This document shows, in pieces, positions 52,661 to 60,998 of a DNA stretch of 64,000 nucleotides. Every line of letters begins with the position of its first letter. Positions within the stretch are counted from its first letter, which is position 1. This DNA is from Aminobacterium colombiense DSM 12261 (lineage in GTDB: Bacteria > Synergistota > Synergistia > Synergistales > Aminobacteriaceae). The stretch spans positions 1,550,001 through 1,614,000 of the forward strand of contig NC_014011.1 in the NCBI RefSeq assembly GCF_000025885.1. Reading direction: 5' to 3'. The notes beneath the pieces are model-generated. The model was not told where the DNA came from and did no database searches. It worked only from the letters and a program-made list of their open reading frames with translations. The translations under genes and the position numbers were made by a program.

Positions 52661-53712
52661 TCCTTTTTTCAAAAGACTGGCTGATACGTTATCGGGATCA
52701 GTGCATTATCCTTGTGTCCTTCGGCTTGAGCCTTCTTATTGGCGCCGTGCTCATTTCCTGTTATGGAGCAAACCCTATGGAAGCCTACAGGGAAATGATC
52801 ATTGGGGCCTTAGGAGATACCGGCGCGCTTTTAGCAACCCTGGCCAGGGCCGTTCCCCTCATACTTTCCACCATGAGCATCGCTGTTGCTTTTTATGGAG
52901 GGATGTGGAATATCGGCGCCGAGGGACAGCTGTTTCTGGGAGCCTTTGCCGCTGCTTTTGCAGGCATAGAGTTTGGCGGGCTTCCTGGCTTTATTCTTAT
53001 TCCTCTTGGCCTCGCGGCTGGAATAGGAACCGCGGTTTTGTGGGCATGGATCCCAGGGAAACTCCATCTTGATCAAGGCCTCAATATTGTCGTTCTCACT
53101 ATAATGCTTAATTCTATAGCAATTCTCTTTACTACATATTTGGCCACCGGTCCCTACGCTGGCGAAAGGACAAGTGCAGGAAGCACTGAAAAAATTGCGG
53201 AAGCCATGCGTTTCTCTCATTTTCAGGTTTTTGGAACCCTCAATACAGGTATCTATGTAGCACTTGGGGCAGTTCTTATTGTAACTGTGCTCATGGTTTT
53301 ATCTGTATGGGGCTACGATTGGCGCTGCTCCCGAATGAACACACGCTTTGCCAAATACGGAGGGATAGATGTTCGAAATCGTCAGATGGCAGCAATGCTT
53401 TTGAGCGGGGCCCTCGCCGGTCTGGCTGGATCTCTTCTCGTTATGGGAGATCACTACCGTTTCCTCATTAATATTTCTCCAGGGTATACGTGGACAGGCA
53501 TGATCCTGGCTATGATGGTCACATACTCCCCTATCGGAGGGATTCTCGCGGCTTTTGTTTATTCAATCATGAGTTCCGGAGCCCTTCAGATGGAACTCGT
53601 CACAGACATTCCTCAGGAACTTGTTTCAATCATTGTCTGCTGCGCCGTGCTTTTTGTAACTGCCGGAATCTCGGTAGCTAATCGCCTGGCAAACAGGATC
53701 AGGGAGGATTAA
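52657..53712 (+). CDS. nucleoside-type ABC transporter permease 1
   Basis: A 351-aa membrane protein of the BPD_transp_2 (RbsC/BmpB-like) family with about nine hydrophobic segments. NIGAEGQLFLGAFAAAF and GALAGLAGSLLVMGDHYRFL are characteristic of BMP-associated nucleoside permeases. It overlaps the ATPase gene by 4 nt (ATGA). Confidence 0.92.
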   Translation: MILFSKDWLIRYRDQCIILVSFGLSLLIGAVLISCYGANPMEAYREMIIGALGDTGALLATLARAVPLILSTMSIAVAFYGGMWNIGAEGQLFLGAFAAAFAGIEFGGLPGFILIPLGLAAGIGTAVLWAWIPGKLHLDQGLNIVVLTIMLNSIAILFTTYLATGPYAGERTSAGSTEKIAEAMRFSHFQVFGTLNTGIYVALGAVLIVTVLMVLSVWGYDWRCSRMNTRFAKYGGIDVRNRQMAAMLLSGALAGLAGSLLVMGDHYRFLINISPGYTWTGMILAMMVTYSPIGGILAAFVYSIMSSGALQMELVTDIPQELVSIIVCCAVLFVTAGISVANRLANRIRED

Positions 53713-53715
53713 GCC

Positions 53716-54576
53716 ATGTTTGACTTTCTCAGAGCTACCATCAGGATGTCAACGCCGCTGTTCCTCACTGCCCTCGGCGGAACATGGACTCGGCAAACTG
53801 GGGTTTTGAACATAAGCCAGGAAGGGGCTATGCTCATCTCGTCTTTTTTTGCCGTCCTTGGCAATTACTTCTTTCAAAGCTGGATTGCCGGCGTTCTCTC
53901 AGGTATGGCGGCGGGACTTATTTTTAATATGCTTTTTGCCTTGCTTTGTGTTTTTCTCAGGGCTAATATATGGGTAGTTGGTATGACCCTCAACATACTG
54001 GCAGACAGCCTTTCAATTCTTCTCATGAAGAGCGTCTTTCACGTAAAAGGCGGCTTTCGGGATCCGCGGATGGTACGTATTCCTGACATTTCGTTGCCCT
54101 ACATAGGAAATTTTTCCCTCCTTATCCTCCTGGCAGCTATTCTCTTTTTTATATTCTGGTTCGTTGATTTTAAAACAGTCTTCGGGATGCGTCTTAAAGC
54201 GGCAGGAGAAAATGAAGAAGCCCTTTCAGCTGCGGGGATTTCTCCCGTCAGCCTTCGTTTTAAGGCTTTGGCCATTAATGGAATCATGGTGGGATTGGCT
54301 GGCGCATTTCTTTCTACATCCTATTTGGTTGCCTTTGTAAGCGGTATGAGCGCTGGACGGGGATGGCTCGCTGTAGCGGCTGTAATCTTTGGTGACGGCA
54401 ATCTTCTCTGGTCCATTGTAGGGGTTTTTCTCTTCGGGGCTGCTCAAGCCGCGGGAATAGAGCTTCAATCCTTTGGATTCTCAAGCCATCTCGCCCTTAT
54501 GCTTCCTTATATTCTGGTTATTATAGCCCTTGTCTTCAAGAACTGGAAAGGGGTGAAACTGGCTAAAAAAGCCTGA
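53716..54576 (+). CDS. nucleoside-type ABC transporter permease 2
   Basis: A 286-aa membrane protein of the same family as the preceding permease, forming the heterodimeric channel. Blocks: TPLFLTALGGTWTRQTGVLNISQEGAML near the N-terminus, FGMRLKAAGENEEALSAAGIS and the C-terminal GVFLFGAAQAAGIELQSFG. It starts 3 nt after the first permease. Confidence 0.92.
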   Translation: MFDFLRATIRMSTPLFLTALGGTWTRQTGVLNISQEGAMLISSFFAVLGNYFFQSWIAGVLSGMAAGLIFNMLFALLCVFLRANIWVVGMTLNILADSLSILLMKSVFHVKGGFRDPRMVRIPDISLPYIGNFSLLILLAAILFFIFWFVDFKTVFGMRLKAAGENEEALSAAGISPVSLRFKALAINGIMVGLAGAFLSTSYLVAFVSGMSAGRGWLAVAAVIFGDGNLLWSIVGVFLFGAAQAAGIELQSFGFSSHLALMLPYILVIIALVFKNWKGVKLAKKA

Positions 54577-54607
54577 TTCCAAATATATATAGATGAGGTG
54601 ATAGGGT

Positions 54608-55612
54608 ATGCATAAAAAAACATGGTGTCTTTTATTAGCTGGCCTACTGCTTTTCGGGATAGCATCCGGAGGAGCCCTCGCTGCCGACAAAATCAAAGTC
54701 GCCCTTGTCATCGCAAACAAATTAGGCGACGCGTCATTTTATGACTCTGCCAATGCGGGACTAGAGCGGGCCAAAAAAGAGCTGGACATCGTAGGGAAAG
54801 TGGTGGAATGTAATTTTGACCCCGCTAACTATGTTCCATATCTGGCAACTGCCGCCAAAAACTTTGACCTTGTGCTTGTTGTCGGCTTTGAATTTATTGA
54901 TGCCATCGAACAGGTAGCCCCGGAATTTCCCAACACAGATTTCGCCTATTTCGACGTTTCTGGCAAAACAGTCCATGTCACTTACGTAGACTTTAAAGAA
55001 AATGAGGGAAGTTTCCTGGCAGGAGCTCTGGCGGCAATGATGACCACCCGTGAAAACGATCCTCTCGTTAATAAGGAAGCCATTATCGGCGCAGTGGGGG
55101 GAGAAGACATTCCCGTCATTCACAACTTCTTTGTGGGATATGAACAGGGCGCAAAATATATCAATCCCGACTGCGAGGTCCTTACGGGCTTTGTGGGGAG
55201 CTGGTCTGACCCCGCGAAGGGAAAAGAAATGGCGTTGAACCAGTACCATAATGGCGCAGATGTGATCTTCCAGGTGGCAGGGGGAACAGGGGAAGGAGTT
55301 ATCGCCGCGGCTAAAGAAGCTAATTTCTATGCCATAGGTGTTGATTCTCCTCAGGAATACCTTGCGCCGGAAGTGGTTCTCACCTCCATGTTAAAGAGAC
55401 TGGATAACGCGGCTTACGACCTCATAAAGGCTAAAAAAGAGGAAAACTATCCCAGAGGGCAGGTTGTCTCTTGCGATCTCAAAAACAACGGCGTGGGGCT
55501 CTCCTGGTCTGATAGTGCTCTGAAGCTCGTTCCCGAAGATGTGCGGCATCGGTTGGAAGAACTTACTCAAGAGGTTGTTGAAGGCAAAATAGTTGTGGAA
55601 GAGTATAAATAA
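54608..55612 (+). CDS. BMP family ABC transporter substrate-binding protein
   Basis: A 334-aa extracytoplasmic receptor of the BMP/PnrA family, which binds purine and pyrimidine nucleosides. A signal peptide (residues 1-25, ending GGALAAD) lacks a lipobox cysteine, so it is probably soluble or in the periplasm of a diderm cell. The mature domain begins KIKVALVIANKLGDASFYDSANAG and includes the ligand-site blocks FVGSWSDPAKGKEMA and GGTGEGVIAAAKEANFYAIGVD. It is followed by a secreted 5'-nucleotidase in the same operon. Confidence 0.92.
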   Translation: MHKKTWCLLLAGLLLFGIASGGALAADKIKVALVIANKLGDASFYDSANAGLERAKKELDIVGKVVECNFDPANYVPYLATAAKNFDLVLVVGFEFIDAIEQVAPEFPNTDFAYFDVSGKTVHVTYVDFKENEGSFLAGALAAMMTTRENDPLVNKEAIIGAVGGEDIPVIHNFFVGYEQGAKYINPDCEVLTGFVGSWSDPAKGKEMALNQYHNGADVIFQVAGGTGEGVIAAAKEANFYAIGVDSPQEYLAPEVVLTSMLKRLDNAAYDLIKAKKEENYPRGQVVSCDLKNNGVGLSWSDSALKLVPEDVRHRLEELTQEVVEGKIVVEEYK

Positions 55613-55639
55613 GAGTATCAATGAAAGGAGGCTGAGGTT

Positions 55640-57283
55640 ATGAGGAAAAAAATTGTCAGAGGGCTTATAGCGTGTTGTCTTCTCCTCATCCTCTCTGCAG
55701 GTGCTCTAGCCGTTGACGGCTCCATTACTCTTATGACCCTTAATGATATCCATAGCCACATCTATCCTTACACAATCAGCAAAGAAGTGAAGGGGGAAAA
55801 AGTTAAGGTTGAAGTAGGCGGACTTGCTCGCGCTTCCACTCTTATAGGCAAAGAAAAGGCCCAAAATCCCGGCAATGTCTTTGCTTTGGAAATGGGTGAT
55901 ATCAATGAAGGGCCGCTTTTCTTTTTCTACAAAGGACTTGCTGAGATCAGAGGGCTTAACCTGGCTGGCATTGATATTGCCACTTTAGGAAATCATGAAT
56001 TCGATCTCGGCCCTTCAGTGCTTGAGGACTTGATGAGATATGCGCGGTTCCCCTTTACCGTAGCGAATCTTCATACAGACCTTCCCGCTTTTCAAAACCT
56101 TTATCACCCATACGTCATCAAAGACGCTGCCAATGGGCTGAAGATCGGTTTCTTCGGTCTCATCGCCCCTGAACTTTTCTCTGTCACCAAGGGCAGCCGC
56201 GGTTTCCGTGTAGGTCAGGATCTCAAGGAAGAGGCCCAACACATGGTAAAGATCCTTCATGAGGAGCAATGCGATATCATTGTCGCTATGACCCATGTGG
56301 GCATCTACGCAGATCGGGCCATCGCCCAGGCAGTAGAAGGCATCCATATCATCACAGGCGGCCATTCCCACACACTTCTTGAAACTCCTGAGATAATAAC
56401 GGGACCCAATGGGTGGAAAACAATGGTCTCCCATGGCGGTTCAATGGGCAGGTATATAGGCATCGCCACAGTAGCAGTGAAAAATGGCAAGCTTGATGAA
56501 GGCAATTCTTCATGGAAAGCGCGGGAGCTCACCAGCGACATCCCCATGGATAAGCGTGTCGCATGGCTCATTAACCCTTTCCAGGAAAAGCTTGATGAAA
56601 AACTCGGCGAGCCTATAGGGATCATGACGCAGGATGCTGACGCCACAAAGGCAGCGGTAAGGGGAAAGGAAGCCCCTCTTGGGAATTTTATCGCCGATTC
56701 CCTCCGCTGGAATGGTCAGACCCAGATAGGGCTTATGAACGGAGGAAGCATCCGCGGCGATAAGGTATACCCCGCCGGAGAAATCTCATACAAAACCCTT
56801 TACGAAATGTTACCCTACGGAAACACCCTTGTTCGAATTGATCTCACTGGGGAGCAAATCCGAGACATTTTAGAAGTATCCGCCTCCGCCCTCATTCGTG
56901 AGGGAGATGGGTATGATGGAAACCTTCGAACCCCTACCGGCGGATTCTTACAGGTATCGGGTTTGAAGGTCTCATACGATCTCAAGAAAAAACCCGCTCT
57001 GATCAATAACGATGGGGATCTTTTGGAGAATGGGGATCGGGTTGTTGAGGTTATGGTTGAGAACGATGACGGAACATGGGCCCCACTCAACCCTGGCACA
57101 GTCTACTCAGTGACGACTACCGACTGGCTTGCTCCAGGGGGCGATAAATATTACGTATTTAAGATGGCGGCTCCCACAGCCTATAGCATGCAGGTAGGGG
57201 ATGTAGAAAGTTTGGCCCAATATATCCGCCATCTAGGGGAAATAAAGCTTCAATCTGAGGAACGCATTACTATTCTCCAGTAA
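55640..57283 (+). CDS. secreted bifunctional metallophosphatase/5'-nucleotidase
   Basis: A 547-aa UshA-type nucleotidase with signal peptide (1-24). The metallophosphoesterase domain (about 28-280) has LNDIHSHI, GDINEGP, GNHEFDLGP and GGHSHT metal-binding motifs. The C-terminal 5'-nucleotidase domain (about 320-520) shows LGNFIADSLRW and GLMNGGSIRGD. It would strip phosphate from external nucleotides so that the nucleoside can enter through the adjacent ABC transporter. AAAGGAGG precedes the ATG. Last gene of the operon. Confidence 0.93.
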   Translation: MRKKIVRGLIACCLLLILSAGALAVDGSITLMTLNDIHSHIYPYTISKEVKGEKVKVEVGGLARASTLIGKEKAQNPGNVFALEMGDINEGPLFFFYKGLAEIRGLNLAGIDIATLGNHEFDLGPSVLEDLMRYARFPFTVANLHTDLPAFQNLYHPYVIKDAANGLKIGFFGLIAPELFSVTKGSRGFRVGQDLKEEAQHMVKILHEEQCDIIVAMTHVGIYADRAIAQAVEGIHIITGGHSHTLLETPEIITGPNGWKTMVSHGGSMGRYIGIATVAVKNGKLDEGNSSWKARELTSDIPMDKRVAWLINPFQEKLDEKLGEPIGIMTQDADATKAAVRGKEAPLGNFIADSLRWNGQTQIGLMNGGSIRGDKVYPAGEISYKTLYEMLPYGNTLVRIDLTGEQIRDILEVSASALIREGDGYDGNLRTPTGGFLQVSGLKVSYDLKKKPALINNDGDLLENGDRVVEVMVENDDGTWAPLNPGTVYSVTTTDWLAPGGDKYYVFKMAAPTAYSMQVGDVESLAQYIRHLGEIKLQSEERITILQ

Positions 57284-57310
57284 TAGGTTCTCACTCAAAA
57301 AAGAGAACAT

Positions 57311-57340
57311 AAAGGGGCTTGCGTTCATACAAGCCCCTTT
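57311..57340. terminator. terminator between convergent nucleotidase and udg genes
   Basis: An 11-bp stem (AAAGGGGCTTG / CAAGCCCCTTT) with an 8-nt loop, followed by CTCTATTTC on the plus strand. The convergent udg gene ends 3 nt beyond, so it may serve both. Confidence 0.8.
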
Positions 57341-57342
57341 CT

Positions 57343-57912
57343 CTATTTCAAAAAGGAAGCTATTTCTCGCAGATCACAAAGGGTCTGATGGAGAGGACGC
57401 CCCTTTTCCCTCGATCTGTTCCGCAACAGATAACTTGGATGAAAGAGGGGGCGGATCTTTATTTTCCTCCCTTCAAAATCCCAGGGATAATATTGCCCCC
57501 GCAGGGCTGTAACCCCTTTCCTCGTGTTGAGAAACCACTGGGTGGGCGTATTGCCTGCCGTTACAATCAATAACGGGGAAAGGAGGCGTATCTGTTCTTC
57601 CAAAAAAGGGCGGCAGGCATCCAGCTCATCCTTTGTAGGTTTTCGATTTTCCGGTGGGCGGCACTTAACCATATTGGTAATGAAAAAGAATTCTCGAGAA
57701 AGGCCTGCTTCTTCAATAAGCTGGCACAGGAGATTCCCTGACCGTCCCACGAAGGGGCGCCCCGTTTCATCTTCTGTAGCGCCAGGAGCTTCCCCCACAA
57801 GCATAACCCTGCACTCCGCCAAGCCTTCACCGATAACAGGCTGCTGTCTCATTCCGCATAATTCACATTTCTCACAAACTTCTATACGTTGTCGCAAAGA
57901 AAAGGCATCCAT
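57343..57912 (-). CDS. uracil-DNA glycosylase, family 4
   Basis: A 189-aa family 4 (thermophile-type) uracil-DNA glycosylase that removes uracil from DNA and carries a [4Fe-4S] cluster. Cluster ligands are Cys13 and Cys16 plus the Cys in VKCRPPENR and DACRPF. The active-site motif is GEAPGATEDETGRPFVG, and the DNA-intercalating motif is HPSYLLRN near residue 155. Housekeeping base-excision repair; it stands alone on the minus strand. Confidence 0.95.
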   Translation of the reverse strand: MDAFSLRQRIEVCEKCELCGMRQQPVIGEGLAECRVMLVGEAPGATEDETGRPFVGRSGNLLCQLIEEAGLSREFFFITNMVKCRPPENRKPTKDELDACRPFLEEQIRLLSPLLIVTAGNTPTQWFLNTRKGVTALRGQYYPWDFEGRKIKIRPLFHPSYLLRNRSREKGRPLHQTLCDLREIASFLK

Positions 57913-58061
57913 AGACAGCTGTTCCCTCCAAACGTGTACTTTTCACAATTCTATTTCCATATTCAGGTTACTATGTTTTTTATAGTACGTAAACAGGATG
58001 GCACGGCTTCGTGTAATCCATGCTAAAATCAATTGCTACACTGGAGAAAGGAGGATAGGCC

Positions 58062-58853
58062 ATGAATTTTGCTGTCTTTGACCTCGAAACGAACGGACTG
58101 AAGGGAAGTTCTGTTGTCTCAGCTTCCTCCATTGTTTTTGATGACAGAGGACATATCCGTGATTTTTTTAATCGCTTTTACTTTCCCACAGAAACACCAG
58201 ACTATGCCACTGAAAAGATTCATGGTTTGACAGTGGAAAGAATTCATTGGTTCCGTCAGACAGAACCCTATCCCCTCTATTTTCTTGAAGATGTGGACGC
58301 CCTTCTTTCTTTCTGGAAAAAGTGGCACGTGTCAGGAATCGTGGTACATAATCTGGCCTTTGATACGTCATTTTTACCCAGAGAAACTGTAAAAGACTGG
58401 AAATGGTGGTGTTCCATGATCGGCCTTACGAACTGGTGCGCCATACCTAACCCTAAGAATGCCGCACTGTACAAATGGCCCAGGCTCAATGAAGCGAAAA
58501 TGAAGACCATAACTCACCTTAAAACTCCGTCTATAGTCAAAACAATAGAAGACGCTCTTCCTTCCGAAATAGGGCACTACTCTCTCAGTGACTGTTTTGA
58601 ACTGTATGGCATTTTCATGCGTATCTGGGTTTCCCGCCCCGAACTGGTGACATTCCGTCATTATAAAAACCGTTATATTAAACCCCAGGAAAAACACTAC
58701 CTCATGCCTCTTCCCACGTCGCCTGATATTTTTGTAATTCGCGGACTTCTATTTGCCGAAGGACTGGCCCTTTCAGCAAACTTGACTGAATACGCCTTTC
58801 ATATACGCTCACTGATAGATCTATATACGCTACACTATAAAGTCAACGTTTAA
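58062..58853 (+). CDS. DEDDh 3'-5' exonuclease-like protein
   Basis: A 263-aa protein with DnaQ-type RNase H-fold motifs: ExoI FDLETNG (Asp7, Glu9), ExoII VHNLAFDTSFL, and ExoIII GHYSLSD with the His-x4-Asp of the DEDDh class. The N-terminal 190 residues cover the nuclease domain. The remaining 70 residues are unlike known polymerase exonuclease subunits. It could act on DNA or RNA ends. AAAGGAGG precedes the ATG. Neighbour genes give no functional clue. Confidence 0.78.
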   Translation: MNFAVFDLETNGLKGSSVVSASSIVFDDRGHIRDFFNRFYFPTETPDYATEKIHGLTVERIHWFRQTEPYPLYFLEDVDALLSFWKKWHVSGIVVHNLAFDTSFLPRETVKDWKWWCSMIGLTNWCAIPNPKNAALYKWPRLNEAKMKTITHLKTPSIVKTIEDALPSEIGHYSLSDCFELYGIFMRIWVSRPELVTFRHYKNRYIKPQEKHYLMPLPTSPDIFVIRGLLFAEGLALSANLTEYAFHIRSLIDLYTLHYKVNV

Positions 58854-58905
58854 GGTCAGAAAAAGACAAAGGCTATCCGCACTTTTAGTATCTGGAGGTA
58901 CTCAC

Positions 58906-59895
58906 ATGTACTATATAGAGAACATTTGCACAGACCCGCGGTACAACCTTGCTCTTGAAGAATATGTTTACTCTCTTCTCTCAACGTACAAAGAGAAATT
59001 TATGCTGCTATGGCGAAATAGCCCATCAATTATCGTCGGGCGCTTTCAAAATACAGCGGCAGAGGTCAATGAGCCTTTTGTAAGGGAAAACAATCTTCAC
59101 GTCATTCGCCGCATCACCGGAGGGGGAGCTGTCTATCATGATCTTGGAAATCTCAACTACACCTTTGCCGTACCTAACGATTCAGACAATCCCTTCGATT
59201 TTCAAAAGCACTCCCAGCCGATCGTAGATGTGCTGCAAAGCCTTGGGGTATATGCTGAATTCAACAGCCGGAATGACCTGGCCATCAATGGTCTAAAGTT
59301 CTCTGGAAATGCCCAGCATATGGATAAAAAAAGGCTTCTTCATCATGGAACCCTTCTCTTTAATTCAGACCTGGAGAAGCTCTCTTTAGCATTGAAAGTT
59401 TCAGAAGATAAATTCCAGTCTAAAGCCGCTAAATCAGTAAAAAGCCGAGTTACCAATATTCTTCAGTGGCTTCCCCGCCCTATGAGTATTGAAGCCTTTA
59501 AAGATGCAATTCTTCGCCAGATGGATAAAAAGGAGGGTTTCAAGCCCTACTTTCTCTCACAAGACGACCGTAAAAACATTGAAAGGCTCATTGAAGAAAA
59601 ATACAGTACATGGAGCTGGAATTGGGGAAGATCCCCTGAATTTACAGAAAAAAAGAGCCGGCGTTTCAATGCCGGCAAAGTGGAGGCCTGCTTTAACATA
59701 AAAGACGGGGTTATAACAGGCTGTCGTTTTTTCGGAGATTTCTTTGGCGACGAGAACCTTAATATTTTCGAAGGTCATCTTTTACATTGCCTCTATGAAG
59801 AAAAGGCCCTGAGAAAAAGGCTCGCTTCCATTGATACTGAAAAATATTTCGCCTCCATACCCAAAGAAGAGCTTGTTTCTTTCATTTGTGGCTAA
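58906..59895 (+). CDS. lplA: lipoate--protein ligase
   Basis: A 329-aa LplA-type ligase that attaches lipoate, through lipoyl-AMP, to lipoyl domains such as GcvH or E2 proteins. RRITGGGAVYHDLGNLNYTF near residue 70 is the diagnostic block, and KFSGNAQ and the lysine in RLLHHGTLLF-like surroundings follow. A C-terminal accessory domain (about 245-329) is present. TGGAGG lies 7 nt before the ATG. Its 3' end overlaps the convergent ABC ATPase gene by 14 nt. No lipoylated enzyme is encoded in the window. Confidence 0.93.
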   Translation: MYYIENICTDPRYNLALEEYVYSLLSTYKEKFMLLWRNSPSIIVGRFQNTAAEVNEPFVRENNLHVIRRITGGGAVYHDLGNLNYTFAVPNDSDNPFDFQKHSQPIVDVLQSLGVYAEFNSRNDLAINGLKFSGNAQHMDKKRLLHHGTLLFNSDLEKLSLALKVSEDKFQSKAAKSVKSRVTNILQWLPRPMSIEAFKDAILRQMDKKEGFKPYFLSQDDRKNIERLIEEKYSTWSWNWGRSPEFTEKKSRRFNAGKVEACFNIKDGVITGCRFFGDFFGDENLNIFEGHLLHCLYEEKALRKRLASIDTEKYFASIPKEELVSFICG

Positions 59896-60994
59896 AAGAA
59901 GATGCCGACTCATCGAGAAGGTGTATGGCTTCTTCTTTAAAACGAATGAACACTTCCTCTTCCACTTCAAAAAGGGTCTGCGTTATGGGGTTCACAGTAT
60001 GAACAATAAGATGATCGTGAAAAACCGTATTGTGAACCTCAATTTCATACTCAATTATGGTTCCTAAAAAAGTACGTCGGAGAATTCTTCCTTCTCCATG
60101 GTGTACATCATCGCTTTTTATGTTATCTATTTCTATCGCTTCGGGACGAAGGGTCGCTATAACAATATCTCCAACATGACACGCCTCAGGAATAGCCATA
60201 ACATCTAAAAGGGAAGAGCCAATGCGGACATGTTTTTTGTCCTCTATTTTTGCAGGCATAAAGTTGACCTTTCCTATAAAAGCCGCAACAAAAGAATTCG
60301 ACGGCCTTGCGTAAAGTTCAATGGGAGTTCCCACCTGCTCTATCCGCCCCTTGTTCATGACTACCACTCGATCAGATATACTCATGGCTTCCGCCTGGTC
60401 ATGGGTTACATAGACACTGGTAATGCCAAGTCGTTTCTGAAGATGGCGAATCTCTATACGCATTTGCTCCCGTAATTTTGCGTCAAGATTAGAGAGGGGT
60501 TCATCAAAAAGCAAAAGGGCCGGCTCCATTATAATGGCCCTGGCCAAAGCCACCCTTTGCTGCTGACCGCCGGAAAGCTGGCTGGGCTGTCGGGATTCCA
60601 GCCCCGTCAATCCAACGAGATCAATGACCCCTTCCATTTTTTCACGGATTTTGCTCTCCTCCATTTTCTTGAGACGCAGGCCAAAGGCAATGTTCTCATA
60701 CACATTGAGGTGAGGAAAGATGGCATAAGACTGAAAAACCATGGTAGCGTTCCTATGGTTGGGAGCCACATCGTTGACCCTTCGATCCCCGAAAAAAACA
60801 TCTCCCTCTGTGGGATCTTCAAAGCCGGCAATCATTCGAAGCAACGTTGTTTTCCCACAACCGCTCGGCCCTAAAAGGGTGATAAGTTCCCCCTCTTTTA
60901 CATGAAGGTCCACCCGATCTACCGCTCGAACTCGATTGGAGGGATCATCATAACTGCCAAAATCCTTGACAATTTTTTTTATGTAAAGTTCCAT
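59882..60994 (-). CDS. ABC transporter ATP-binding protein (FbpC/PotA-like)
   Basis: A 370-aa ATPase with N-terminal ABC domain (Walker A GPSGCGKTT, Q-loop VFQSYAIFPHL, signature LSGGQQQRVALARA, Walker B LLLFDEPLSNLD) and a C-terminal TOBE domain (about 285-360). This architecture is used for ferric iron, spermidine or phosphonate importers. It is downstream of an FbpB-type permease and FbpA-like receptor. AGGAGC precedes the ATG. Confidence 0.9.
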   Translation of the reverse strand: MELYIKKIVKDFGSYDDPSNRVRAVDRVDLHVKEGELITLLGPSGCGKTTLLRMIAGFEDPTEGDVFFGDRRVNDVAPNHRNATMVFQSYAIFPHLNVYENIAFGLRLKKMEESKIREKMEGVIDLVGLTGLESRQPSQLSGGQQQRVALARAIIMEPALLLFDEPLSNLDAKLREQMRIEIRHLQKRLGITSVYVTHDQAEAMSISDRVVVMNKGRIEQVGTPIELYARPSNSFVAAFIGKVNFMPAKIEDKKHVRIGSSLLDVMAIPEACHVGDIVIATLRPEAIEIDNIKSDDVHHGEGRILRRTFLGTIIEYEIEVHNTVFHDHLIVHTVNPITQTLFEVEEEVFIRFKEEAIHLLDESASSFSHK

Positions 60995-60998
60995 AGGG

